Shown here piece by piece: positions 54,150 to 62,730 of a stretch of 64,000 bases of DNA (positions within the stretch are counted from its first letter, which is position 1; each line of letters starts with the position of its first letter). The notes below the pieces were generated by a model. It saw only the letters and a list, made by a program, of their open reading frames with translations, searched no databases and was not told the DNA's origin. The DNA is from Sphingomonas abietis. Lineage in GTDB: Bacteria; Pseudomonadota; Alphaproteobacteria; Sphingomonadales; Sphingomonadaceae. The DNA is taken from positions 62,001 through 126,000 of the forward strand of contig NZ_CP115174.1 of assembly GCF_027625475.1 (NCBI RefSeq). The letters run 5' to 3'. The position numbers were made by a program, and so were the translations under genes.

Positions 54150-56048
54150 TCAGCCGACCACCTTCCACAGCTGATAGGGCGAATTGGCCGGGAGCGGCTG
54201 GCGGGCCAGCCAGTTCGGCGTCCAGCCGCTTTGCAGCTTGGCGTAGAAGCCCGCCGGCGCCTCGGCCTGATAGATCGTCGCCTCGGACATGTGCGGGCAC
54301 AGCAGCAGATATTGCGCGTGGTGCGCGTCGATGATCGCATGGGCCTGGTCCGGCGTGCCGCGGAAGGCATGTTCGATATCGAGGATCGCCCGCCAGTTGC
54401 GGTGATAAGGGCCGCCGACCGCGCTGTGATGGGTGAGCGTGATCAGGCGCGGCCCATTGTCGATCATCGTGAAGAACAGCGCGGGGGGCAGCTTGCCGAT
54501 CGGTGCGAGCGACGGGATCGTCATGCAGCGGCGATTGGCGAGGCTGGTGAGATCGGGCTTGGGCTTGCCGCCCGGCTTGGGCGCGGCCGGCCATGCCTCG
54601 CGGCCGCTGGCGATGGCCCAGAGATTGGCGACCTTGAGCTTGCTGAACCGATCGGGCACGCGATCGAGCCCAACGGTGAACAGCAGCCCGGACGCGATCA
54701 GGAAGGCGGCGACGGGGCCGATCACCCGCACCAGCACCGATGAGCTCCGCCGCAGCTGCACGAAGCCCCACAGCGCGATATAGGCCGCGCCCGACACGGC
54801 GAGCATCTCGGCGCTCGGCGCGGTGCGGATCTGCCAGAACAGCAGCGCCGTCGCGAACAGGGTGAACAGGGTGACGGGCGCCCATTCGGCGGCGGCGCGC
54901 GTGCCCCAGCGGCGGATCATCGCGACCAGCGCGCCGATCGAGCCGACGAACGGCATCGCGGCGATATCCACGAAGGTGCCGATCGGGTGCATGTAGATCG
55001 GCCGCGCCTCGCTGACGTGGCTCAGCCACAGCCTGTCGGCCTCGGGCGGGATGCCTTCCAGCCGGTGCCCAAAGCATTGCGGGAAACCGATCACGTAGAT
55101 CGCGCCCGCGATGCCGCCCGCGACGATCACGAGCAGCAGCCTGATCGCCCGATGGGGCGCGGGCACGAACGAGATCGCGAGCAGCAGCACCGCCGCCGAT
55201 GCCACGGTCGTCATCCACACCGGCGACAGCACATCGCAGACCGGATGCCAATTGTCGTTGGAGGCGAAGACGAGGAAGCACAGGATCGTCGCGACGGCGA
55301 GGCTGGCGCCATAGCTGCGGATGCGCGGCGTCTCGGCGGCGTCCCACGCCCAGTGCAGCGCCACGGCGGCGCCGGCGAAGGCGACGTAGGGCAGCATCTC
55401 CAGCCCGATCGCGAGCGACAGTGCCGAGGAGAGGGCGATGATGATGCCGGATTTGCGCTTGTCCGGCTCGGTCAGCCCGGCGACCGTCGTCATCAGGAAG
55501 GCGAGCTGCCAGCCATGATGGTCGATCCGCAGCGGCGACCACATGCCCATCGTGTAGCCCGCGCACAGCAGCAGCGGCAGACCCAGCACATAGGCGCGGG
55601 GCCCGATCAGGCGGCGCACCGTCAGCGCGCTCATCAGCATCGCCAGCAGCATCGGCAGCATCGGCGCGACCGCGCAGGCCCAGCGATAGGCCAACTGGGT
55701 GCCGACGATCGGCTGGAACAGCAGGATCAGCCCGGCCAGCGGCAGATCGACCAGCCGCGACCAGTGGATCGAGAAGCCGCCCGGCGGGTTCATCCGATAC
55801 TGGCGCAGATCGTACCAGCCCTGGCCGGCCAGCCAGTCGCGCACCTGGTCGAAGCGCATATTGTCGTCGGTATCGGAGAGCGCGAGCCAGTGGATCGCAT
55901 TCGCCTTCTGGACGAGCAGGACGATCGCGACCACCACCCAGAAACCGAAGGTGACGAGCTTCCAGCGACGATCGATCAGATCTTCGGCCCAGCGTTCGAG
56001 GCGTTCCATGCGGGAATCAGAGATCACGTCCGTCATGCGGGGCTTCAT
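54150..56048 (-). CDS. STT3/AglB-like GT-C membrane protein (paralogue A)
   Basis: A 632-residue polytopic protein with about 12-13 spans and a soluble C-terminal part. Its first extracytoplasmic loop has SDTDDNMRFDQVRDWLAGQ (58-76) and HWSRLVD (95-101), and a later loop has PLRIDHHGWQ (172-181). The acidic loop and the DHH remind me of the first-loop Asp and the DHH-type motif of oligosaccharyltransferases STT3/AglB, so a GT-C glycan transferase role is likely but inferred. I see no WWDYG motif in the C-terminal region. The gene at 59183-61030 is a clear paralogue. Start ATG 56048 is uncertain by 12 nt (ATG 56036). Confidence 0.78.
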   Translation of the reverse strand: MKPRMTDVISDSRMERLERWAEDLIDRRWKLVTFGFWVVVAIVLLVQKANAIHWLALSDTDDNMRFDQVRDWLAGQGWYDLRQYRMNPPGGFSIHWSRLVDLPLAGLILLFQPIVGTQLAYRWACAVAPMLPMLLAMLMSALTVRRLIGPRAYVLGLPLLLCAGYTMGMWSPLRIDHHGWQLAFLMTTVAGLTEPDKRKSGIIIALSSALSLAIGLEMLPYVAFAGAAVALHWAWDAAETPRIRSYGASLAVATILCFLVFASNDNWHPVCDVLSPVWMTTVASAAVLLLAISFVPAPHRAIRLLLVIVAGGIAGAIYVIGFPQCFGHRLEGIPPEADRLWLSHVSEARPIYMHPIGTFVDIAAMPFVGSIGALVAMIRRWGTRAAAEWAPVTLFTLFATALLFWQIRTAPSAEMLAVSGAAYIALWGFVQLRRSSSVLVRVIGPVAAFLIASGLLFTVGLDRVPDRFSKLKVANLWAIASGREAWPAAPKPGGKPKPDLTSLANRRCMTIPSLAPIGKLPPALFFTMIDNGPRLITLTHHSAVGGPYHRNWRAILDIEHAFRGTPDQAHAIIDAHHAQYLLLCPHMSEATIYQAEAPAGFYAKLQSGWTPNWLARQPLPANSPYQLWKVVG

Positions 56049-56119
56049 GTCCGATAAGGATTTGAGATTTAGTATCCCTCGCTCTAGTCGCTGGACGGGT
56101 GGGAGCAAGGGGTGCGCAG

Positions 56120-56554
56120 GTGCGTGACGGATTGGTAAGACTTTGGACCGGGCTCGACCACGGCCATCGCGCGCTCGTCGTGCAGCTGCTCCGCTACGGC
56201 GTGGTCGGCGTCGGCGTCACCCTGTTCCAGATCGTGATCTACAATGTCCTGATCGGGGCGGGGCATCGCCCGCCGCTGATCGCCAATACGCTGGCGACGA
56301 TGGCGGCGATGGTGGTCGGCTACACCATCCACAGCCGCTTCACCTTCGATGGGCATGGCGAGCGCGAGAGCGAGATCAAGGCAATCTTCCGCTTCGTCGT
56401 CACCAACGGCGTGGTCGGTTTCGGGGTCAACAGCTTCTGGGTGTGGCTGTTCACCCAGGCGCTGCATCTCTCGCCGCACTGGCCGTCCGTGCCGATGTTC
56501 TGCGTCACCCCCGCGATCCTGTTCTGGCTCAACCGGAAGTGGGTTTTCGATTGA
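56120..56554 (+). CDS. GtrA-family membrane protein
   Basis: A 144-residue four-span protein of the GtrA family, thought to assist translocation of polyprenyl-phosphate-linked sugars across the inner membrane. It shows LLRYGVVGVGVTLFQIVIYNVL, ANTLATMAAMVVGYTIHSRFTF, FRFVVTNGVVGFGVNSFWV and a final FWLNRKWVF. The GTG at 56120 has an AAGGGG site about 8 nt upstream. 25 bp before the GT2 gene, with which it forms the classical GtrA-GtrB pair. Confidence 0.88.
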   Translation: MRDGLVRLWTGLDHGHRALVVQLLRYGVVGVGVTLFQIVIYNVLIGAGHRPPLIANTLATMAAMVVGYTIHSRFTFDGHGERESEIKAIFRFVVTNGVVGFGVNSFWVWLFTQALHLSPHWPSVPMFCVTPAILFWLNRKWVFD

Positions 56555-56579
56555 CGGCGAACCGGCGTAAGGACGCATC

Positions 56580-57545
56580 ATGATTGCTCCCTCTCCGCTG
56601 GTGACCGTCCTCGTGCCCGTGAAAGACGAGGAGGAAGCGATCGCCTCCTTCGTGCAGCGCGTCTCCGTCGTGCTCGAGGGACTCGGCGAGCCCGAAGGCT
56701 GGGAAATATTGTTCGTCGATGACGGCAGCCGCGATGCGACATTGGCCGCCATCGCCGCCGAGAACCGCGCCGATCCGCGCATTCGCTGCATCTCGCTGTC
56801 GCGCAATTTCGGCAAGGAGGCGGCGTTGTCCGCCGGGCTCGATCATGCCGCCGGCAAGGCGGTGATCCCGCTCGACGTCGATCTGCAGGATCCGCCCGAG
56901 GTGATCGCCACGATGGTCGCGCGCTGGCGGGAAGGCTTCGACGTCGTCTACGGCGTGCGCCGCAACCGGGAGAGCGACAGCCTGCCCAAGCGGCTGACCG
57001 CCGACCTCTATTATCGCGCGCACAATTATCTCTCGGCGGACAAGATTCCCGAACATGCCGGTGATTTCCGCCTGCTCGATCGCAAGGTGGTGGACGTCAT
57101 CCGGATGATGCCGGAGCGCAACCGCTTCATGAAGGGGCTGTTCGCCTGGGCCGGCTTCCGCCAGACGGCGGTGGAATATAACCGGGCCGAGCGCGAACTG
57201 GGCACCACCAAGTTCAACTATTGGAAATTGTGGACGCTGGCGCTCGACGGCATCACCTCGGGATCGACGCTGCCGCTGCGGGTGTGGAGCTATCTCGGCG
57301 GCCTGGTCGCGGTCGGCACCCTGTTCTACGCCGCCTATCTGGTGATCCGCACCTTCGTCCATGGCGGCGACGTGCCGGGCTATCCGTCGCTGATGGTGGC
57401 GATCCTGTTCTTCGGCGGCGTGCAGCTGCTGTCGCTCGGCGTGCTCGGCGAATATGTCGGGCGCATCCTGGTCGAGACCAAGCACCGCCCGATCTATGTG
57501 GTGCGCGAGACGATCGGGGTGCCGCTCCAGCCGATCACGCGCTGA
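56580..57545 (+). CDS. Polyprenyl-phosphate glycosyltransferase (GtrB/DPM-type GT2)
   Basis: A 321-residue transferase. The GT-A domain has VTVLVPVKDEEEAI, ILFVDDGSRDAT, SLSRNFGKEAALSAGLDHA and the metal motif PLDVDLQDPPE (Asp99/Asp101). Two C-terminal spans (about 237-262, 273-300) anchor it to the membrane, as in GtrB/DPM1-type enzymes that load a nucleotide sugar onto undecaprenyl phosphate. Coupled with the upstream gtrA, it would supply a lipid-linked sugar to periplasmic transferases encoded nearby. Confidence 0.92.
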   Translation: MIAPSPLVTVLVPVKDEEEAIASFVQRVSVVLEGLGEPEGWEILFVDDGSRDATLAAIAAENRADPRIRCISLSRNFGKEAALSAGLDHAAGKAVIPLDVDLQDPPEVIATMVARWREGFDVVYGVRRNRESDSLPKRLTADLYYRAHNYLSADKIPEHAGDFRLLDRKVVDVIRMMPERNRFMKGLFAWAGFRQTAVEYNRAERELGTTKFNYWKLWTLALDGITSGSTLPLRVWSYLGGLVAVGTLFYAAYLVIRTFVHGGDVPGYPSLMVAILFFGGVQLLSLGVLGEYVGRILVETKHRPIYVVRETIGVPLQPITR

Positions 57546-57557
57546 CCGCGCCCACCG

Positions 57558-59135
57558 CTATCGGGCCGGATTCGGCCCCATCGCCTTCGGTGCCGGGTGG
57601 TGGATGATCCGGTAGAGCACGCCGAAGCGATTGCCTTCCCAGATAGGCACCAGATCGGGGTCGATCGGCCAGCGGTTGCTGGGCATGTCGATCATCCAGA
57701 CATAGTCATAGGCATCGCGCGGGAAATATTCGAGCGCGATCTCGAGGATCGGCTCGTTGCGCGCACGGCAATCCGGACGGCGGACGATCTGCGAGGGATC
57801 GTGCGAATAATAGCGGCCCGCCGGCCGGTAATCGATCCGCAGCAGCTGGGCGCCGGGCGCCACCCATTGATCGTTGACGAAGGCCTGTCGGCGCACCGTC
57901 GCCATCGAGGAGAGATGCTCCATCCGGGACGAATACCAGGCCGATCGGCAGGGCGTGTTGATCAGCGCCATCACCCGTGATCCCATCGGCACATGATCGA
58001 GCGCCTTCAGCTGGGTGGTGTAGTTGCGCTCGAACTTGAGGAAGGCGAGGGTGGTGATGCTGATCCGGCCGACGAAGAACAGGGTGGCGGCCACCGCGAT
58101 GCCGATCGCGATCCGCCGATCGGCGATCGGGCGCAGCGCCAGAATCAGGATTGCCAGCATGTAGGGCACCAGCCGCATGTCGGCATAGGCCGAACTCAGC
58201 AGCACGCGCGGCAGGCAAACGAAGATCGCGATCAGCACCGCGGCGCTGATGCCCAGGATCGGCTCGTAACGGCGCCACGGCTTCCAGACGAGGCCGGAGA
58301 GCGCGACCGCATAGAGCAAGGCGGCGCTCGCCATATCCCAGATCTGCACCCGCTCGCGCAGCACCGAGCGCAGCCAGATCCATTTGAAATACCAGTTGAA
58401 CCAGTCGAACGTACCCTTGGGGCTGTCGCCGCCGCGCCACGGCATCAGCAACAGCGCCGGCGGCGCCAGCGGCAGGCAGGCGACGACCGCGCGCCAGCCG
58501 GTCTCGAACCAGGACTTGCCCTCTTTCCGCCGCCTGACGACCTCGGCGATGAAGCACAGGATGCCCAGCGTGCCCCAGGCGAAGCTGTGCGCCACCCATA
58601 GCAGGAAGGAGACGACGAAGAACACATAAGGCCGCGCCTTGAGCTTCCCCGTCCGCGCCATGCGCAGCCAGAAGGCGAAGGCGATCAGCATCAACCCCAT
58701 CGCGAAGGCGAAGTTGACGAAGCCGAACTGGAAGGGATAGCCGAAGGCCAGCGGCAGCGCGAAGAGCGCGGTGGCCGGCACCCGGCCATGGATTTCGCGC
58801 GCGACCAGCAGCAGCCCGGCGACCATGATGCAGGGGATCGACAGCACGATCAGCTTGACCGCCAGCTCCAGCCCGAGGATCGGGCCGAGCAGCTCGACCA
58901 GCAGATCGCAGCCGAGATTGCCGATCAGCCCCCAGTCGAACCGGTAATAATGCGGCAGATAGGGCGAGTGGCCGATATCCAGCTGCACCCGATAGCGGCC
59001 CATATGGCCCATCAGATCTGTCAGCGGCGGAATCGCCGGGAGGAGGAGCGGGATGGCGGCAAGCGCGATCATCGCCAGGGCGAAGCTGCGCGTCTCCCAG
59101 AAGGCGGTACGCGGGGACGGCGACGGGTCTGTCAT
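57558..59135 (-). CDS. Multi-span membrane protein of unknown function
   Basis: A 525-residue protein with about 10-11 spans in the first 370 residues and a soluble C-terminal part rich in Arg/Tyr/Asp (FVNDQWVAPGAQLLRIDYRP, YFPRDAYDYVWMIDMPSNRW). Its first loop has PPLTDLMGHMGRYRVQ and YRFDWGLIG. General topology resembles GT-C transferases, but I see no motif shared with the two STT3-like neighbours. It converges on the GT2 gene (12-bp gap) and precedes no close partner. Function unknown. Confidence 0.72.
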   Translation of the reverse strand: MTDPSPSPRTAFWETRSFALAMIALAAIPLLLPAIPPLTDLMGHMGRYRVQLDIGHSPYLPHYYRFDWGLIGNLGCDLLVELLGPILGLELAVKLIVLSIPCIMVAGLLLVAREIHGRVPATALFALPLAFGYPFQFGFVNFAFAMGLMLIAFAFWLRMARTGKLKARPYVFFVVSFLLWVAHSFAWGTLGILCFIAEVVRRRKEGKSWFETGWRAVVACLPLAPPALLLMPWRGGDSPKGTFDWFNWYFKWIWLRSVLRERVQIWDMASAALLYAVALSGLVWKPWRRYEPILGISAAVLIAIFVCLPRVLLSSAYADMRLVPYMLAILILALRPIADRRIAIGIAVAATLFFVGRISITTLAFLKFERNYTTQLKALDHVPMGSRVMALINTPCRSAWYSSRMEHLSSMATVRRQAFVNDQWVAPGAQLLRIDYRPAGRYYSHDPSQIVRRPDCRARNEPILEIALEYFPRDAYDYVWMIDMPSNRWPIDPDLVPIWEGNRFGVLYRIIHHPAPKAMGPNPAR

Positions 59136-59182
59136 ACGGCTACCCGCGATAGTCTGCGCCGGGGGGCGCGGGCAAGCGCCGA

Positions 59183-61030
59183 TCAGCGGGTGATCGCGTA
59201 GAGGCGTGCGAAGCGGAGCCTGGGAACCGCGACCGGAGTCAACCAGGCGGGTGGTTTGCCGGCGACCAAGCGGGCGGCGAGGCCACCCGGAGCGTCGCGG
59301 GCGTACAGGAAGGCGTCGCCGTCACCGGGGCAGACCAAGACATATTTCGGGTGGTAGCGGAGCGCGATCGCGTGCGCGGTTGCATCGTCGGCGGTGAAAA
59401 AGCGGATCGTCTGCTCCAACGCCGGAGCATCGCGGTGATAGCCCGAGGCTACGGCACTGTGATGCGTCGCCGCGATCAGCGCCTCGGAGGTGGACGACGT
59501 CGTCAGGATAAGCGCGGGTGGCAGCGTATCGAGCCGTTGCAGATTATCGAGTCCGGTGCAGTTGACTCCGATTGTCATCAGCGCACTGGCCATATGTGGC
59601 GACGCATTCCATTTCGCGGGGATGAGCGAAATCGCCGCAGCCACCGGTGCGATCGGATTGAGCAGGACGATCGTGGCGGCAGCGGCCGGCGCGCGCAGCC
59701 AGATCGTTCGCAGTGCCATGGCTCGGTTCCACATCGCGCGCAGGAGGAGGAGTGCGCCGGGGACGGCCAGAAGGTTGGATAAAGCCGCGGCGCGCATCAG
59801 CATGAGGCCGATCGCGAATGAGGCGGCGAAAAGGGCTGCATAGTCGAGGAGCGGCGCCTGCCGGGTGGTAGCCGCGTGACGCAGTCCAAGCGCGGCGCCG
59901 ACCAGCCCGAGGAGAGGGAAGCCGTTATACACCGCGACTGTGACGACAGGCTGCGTCCAGAAGGGCAGGCCTTCGGGTATCTGCAGATACCAGAGGCGAT
60001 AGCTGAGCGGCGGTAAGGATGCGAAGGGGCCGCCTCCGCACTGGGGCGCCCACAATTTGTAGGTCGCGGCCGCCAGCAGTGCGGCAGTGGCGATGCCGAT
60101 GCCACGGACGACGATGCCACGCGGCGCGAGCGCCAGGCAGACGGTCGTTCCGATCGCCGCCACCGCGAACATCACCATGTGGACGGGCGAAACCGCGTCG
60201 CAATAGGTCTTGCCGAACAATGCGCTCCCGTGGGCGACGAGGAAGAGCGCCAGACTGCCGAGCGATACGGCGCCTAGAAAGGCGGGAAGCGTCGCACCCT
60301 CGCGGGTGGGACGGATCAGCCAACAAACCCCGAGCCAGCCTCCGCATGCCGCCGTGAAGAGGATCCCTTCGAGCGAGATGTGCATCCACAGCGCGGCGAT
60401 CAGCCCGGCGATCGCTGCGCGGCCCGGCATCCGCGGGCCGAGCAGCAGCAGCACCATGCCGAGCGCGCACGTCACCTGCCAGCCATGGTGATCGATCCGC
60501 AGCGGATGCGAAGTCAGGACGATGCCGCCATTGATCGCGCAACAGGCCGCCGCGAGCAGCGCCAAGGCATCGCTGTTCAGCAGGCGGCGGGTGATTGCGG
60601 CCATCAGCAAGGCGATGCAGGCGTAGGTCAGCATCGGCACCGCGACACAGGCGAGGATTTCGGCCTGCGCCGGGCCGACGAACGGCCGGAAAGCGAGGAT
60701 GGCAGCGGCCAGTGGCACGTCGACCAGACGCGACCAGTGCATGGGCATGCCCAGGGGGGGGCTCACCCGATATTGGGTGACGTCGGTCCAGGCCTGCCCG
60801 GCCATCCAGTCGCGCACCTGCTGGAGGCGCATGAGGTCATCGGGATCGCCAAACTGCCGCTTCGCAATCGAATCGGCGGACATCAGCACGAGAAAGGCGA
60901 TGCCGAGCGCCACGATCGCAATCAGGGCCAACCGATACCACCAGCGGGGCATGCCGGCAGCGCTCTCTTCGGGCCGGGCGCCCGGCCGTGATCGCATCAC
61001 GTCGATCATGACGCCCGGCCGCCCGGTCAC
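59183..61030 (-). CDS. STT3/AglB-like GT-C membrane protein (paralogue B)
   Basis: A 615-residue polytopic protein clearly homologous along its length to the protein at 54150-56048. Shared blocks are DPDDLMRLQQVRDWMAGQAW (62-81), HWSRLVD (98-104), PLRIDHHGWQ (176-185), LPPALILTT...THHSAVASGYHR in the C-terminal half, and YVLVCPG near the end. Its GTG start overlaps the stop of the flavoprotein gene by four bases, so it is translated with it. The N-terminal 25 residues (Arg/Pro-rich) differ from paralogue A. Probable periplasmic-facing sugar or glycan transferase; donor and acceptor are unknown. Confidence 0.78.
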   Translation of the reverse strand: MTGRPGVMIDVMRSRPGARPEESAAGMPRWWYRLALIAIVALGIAFLVLMSADSIAKRQFGDPDDLMRLQQVRDWMAGQAWTDVTQYRVSPPLGMPMHWSRLVDVPLAAAILAFRPFVGPAQAEILACVAVPMLTYACIALLMAAITRRLLNSDALALLAAACCAINGGIVLTSHPLRIDHHGWQVTCALGMVLLLLGPRMPGRAAIAGLIAALWMHISLEGILFTAACGGWLGVCWLIRPTREGATLPAFLGAVSLGSLALFLVAHGSALFGKTYCDAVSPVHMVMFAVAAIGTTVCLALAPRGIVVRGIGIATAALLAAATYKLWAPQCGGGPFASLPPLSYRLWYLQIPEGLPFWTQPVVTVAVYNGFPLLGLVGAALGLRHAATTRQAPLLDYAALFAASFAIGLMLMRAAALSNLLAVPGALLLLRAMWNRAMALRTIWLRAPAAAATIVLLNPIAPVAAAISLIPAKWNASPHMASALMTIGVNCTGLDNLQRLDTLPPALILTTSSTSEALIAATHHSAVASGYHRDAPALEQTIRFFTADDATAHAIALRYHPKYVLVCPGDGDAFLYARDAPGGLAARLVAGKPPAWLTPVAVPRLRFARLYAITR

Positions 61031-62571
61031 GCTGCCTTCAGGCGGCGCGGTACGGCGCGCACCGATGCGAGCGCCGCCTTCTGGTCCTCGTCGAGCGGCG
61101 CGGCGATCTGCGCGTCCGCGCCCTCGTTGCCCGACTCATGATATTCGGCATCCTCGTTGACCGCCCAGACATCATATTGGCGATGGCCGGCCAGGATGTT
61201 GCGGACGGTCAGCATCGCCGTCATCATCGCATGATCCTGGTTGTTGTAGCGGTGCATGCCGTTGCGGCCGACCAGATGGAGCGTCGGATAGGCGGCCTCC
61301 AATTCGGTGCGCATCGCGGTGACATGGCGGGCATAGGCATCGTCATAGACCGGATAGGCCTTCTCCTGCCGCACCACCACGCCGCCCTCGACGGTGGCCG
61401 GATCGCACAGGCCGAGAATGCCCATTTCCTTCGTGGCGAGATCGATCAGCACGTCGTCCGGCGACGCCCACACGCCATCACCCTCGAAGCAGAAATATTC
61501 GAGGCCGACGCAGGCCAGTTCGGGATCGGGCACCATTTCCGGCGACCAGCTGCGGAAATTCTGGATGCGGCCGACCTTCACCTTCGAATCATGGATGTAG
61601 ATCCAGTTGTCGGGGAACAGGTCTTCGGAACGGATCATCAGCGCGACGGTCAGGAAGTCGCGATATTTGAGATCGAGCGCATCGGGCAGCGACTGCGGCA
61701 GCGGATGGATGCGGCCGGCCAGCTCGCGCATCGGCGCCGACGAGATGACGTGGGCGGCGCGGATCACGCGATCGCCGTCCGGCCCGGTCGCGACCATGCG
61801 CCAGCCGGATTTGTCCTGGCTGAGCTGCTTCAGATTGTGCGCCATCAACACGCTGTTGCCGCCCTCGACCACGCGGTCACGCGCGGCCTCCCACATCATG
61901 CCGGGGCCCTTGCGCGGATAACGGAAGCTTTCCAGCAGCGTCTTGGTCGCCATGCCGTCATTGGGCTTCTTGTTCAGCCCGAGCGAGCGCTTGAGGCCAT
62001 CCAGCACGGCGCCGCCGAGGCTCAGTCCCTTGATACGCTGGGCGGCCCAGTCCGCCGAAATCTCGTCGCAGGGCATGCCCCACACCTTCTCGGTGTAGGT
62101 CTTGAAGAAGATGCCGAACAGCTTGGCGCCGAACTGGTTGATCGTCCAATCCTGGAAGCTCCTGGCCTCCTTCTTGGGGAACAGCTTCCAGCGCAGATAG
62201 CTCGCCATGCAGAGCGTCGAGCGCCACACGCCGAGGTTGAACAGCGCCTCGAACGCGCGGAGCGGATAGCTGTAGAATTTGCCCTCGTAATAGATGCGGC
62301 TCATCCGCGGGCGTTCGATGAAGTCGTCCGGCAGGATCTCGTTCCAGAGGTCGACCACTTCGCGGCTCTTCGAGAAGAAGCGATGGCCGCCGATGTCGAA
62401 CCGGAAGCCGTGATGTTCCACGGTGCGGCTGATGCCGCCGACATAGACCGGATCCTTCTCGATCACGGTCACGGTCTTGCCGGCCTTGGTGAGCAGGTAG
62501 GCGGCCGTCAGGCCGGCCGGGCCTGCGCCGATGATGGCGACGTCGACACTATTCTGCTGTTCGCTATGCAC
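61027..62571 (-). CDS. UDP-galactopyranose-mutase-like FAD oxidoreductase
   Basis: A 514-residue flavoprotein. The FAD fold is VAIIGAGPAGLTAAYLLTKAGKTVTVIEKD, followed by YVGGISRTVEHHGFRFDIGGHRFFSKS, the protoporphyrinogen-oxidase/UGM-type GGHRFF motif. It continues with SRIYYEGKFYSYPLR and the late GRNGMHRYNNQDHAMMTAM FAD-closing segment. Related proteins act on sugars (UDP-galactopyranose mutase) or unknown substrates and are often next to lipid-linked-sugar genes. It starts at GTG 62571 with GGGGAG upstream, and the downstream STT3-like gene overlaps it. Confidence 0.85.
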   Translation of the reverse strand: MHSEQQNSVDVAIIGAGPAGLTAAYLLTKAGKTVTVIEKDPVYVGGISRTVEHHGFRFDIGGHRFFSKSREVVDLWNEILPDDFIERPRMSRIYYEGKFYSYPLRAFEALFNLGVWRSTLCMASYLRWKLFPKKEARSFQDWTINQFGAKLFGIFFKTYTEKVWGMPCDEISADWAAQRIKGLSLGGAVLDGLKRSLGLNKKPNDGMATKTLLESFRYPRKGPGMMWEAARDRVVEGGNSVLMAHNLKQLSQDKSGWRMVATGPDGDRVIRAAHVISSAPMRELAGRIHPLPQSLPDALDLKYRDFLTVALMIRSEDLFPDNWIYIHDSKVKVGRIQNFRSWSPEMVPDPELACVGLEYFCFEGDGVWASPDDVLIDLATKEMGILGLCDPATVEGGVVVRQEKAYPVYDDAYARHVTAMRTELEAAYPTLHLVGRNGMHRYNNQDHAMMTAMLTVRNILAGHRQYDVWAVNEDAEYHESGNEGADAQIAAPLDEDQKAALASVRAVPRRLKAA

Positions 62572-62730
62572 GCTCGTCTCCCCGGGCGATCCTTCGTCTT
62601 TCCGATGCGGCGAAACTGGATAATTTACGGTTAAAACCTGTCCCGGATCGGCCCGGAAGCCCCGATTTACGGGATATTCGCATGGTCCCCCTTCGGCTAA
62701 GTCCGATTCGCCGGGGGGCGGGGACGAGAT

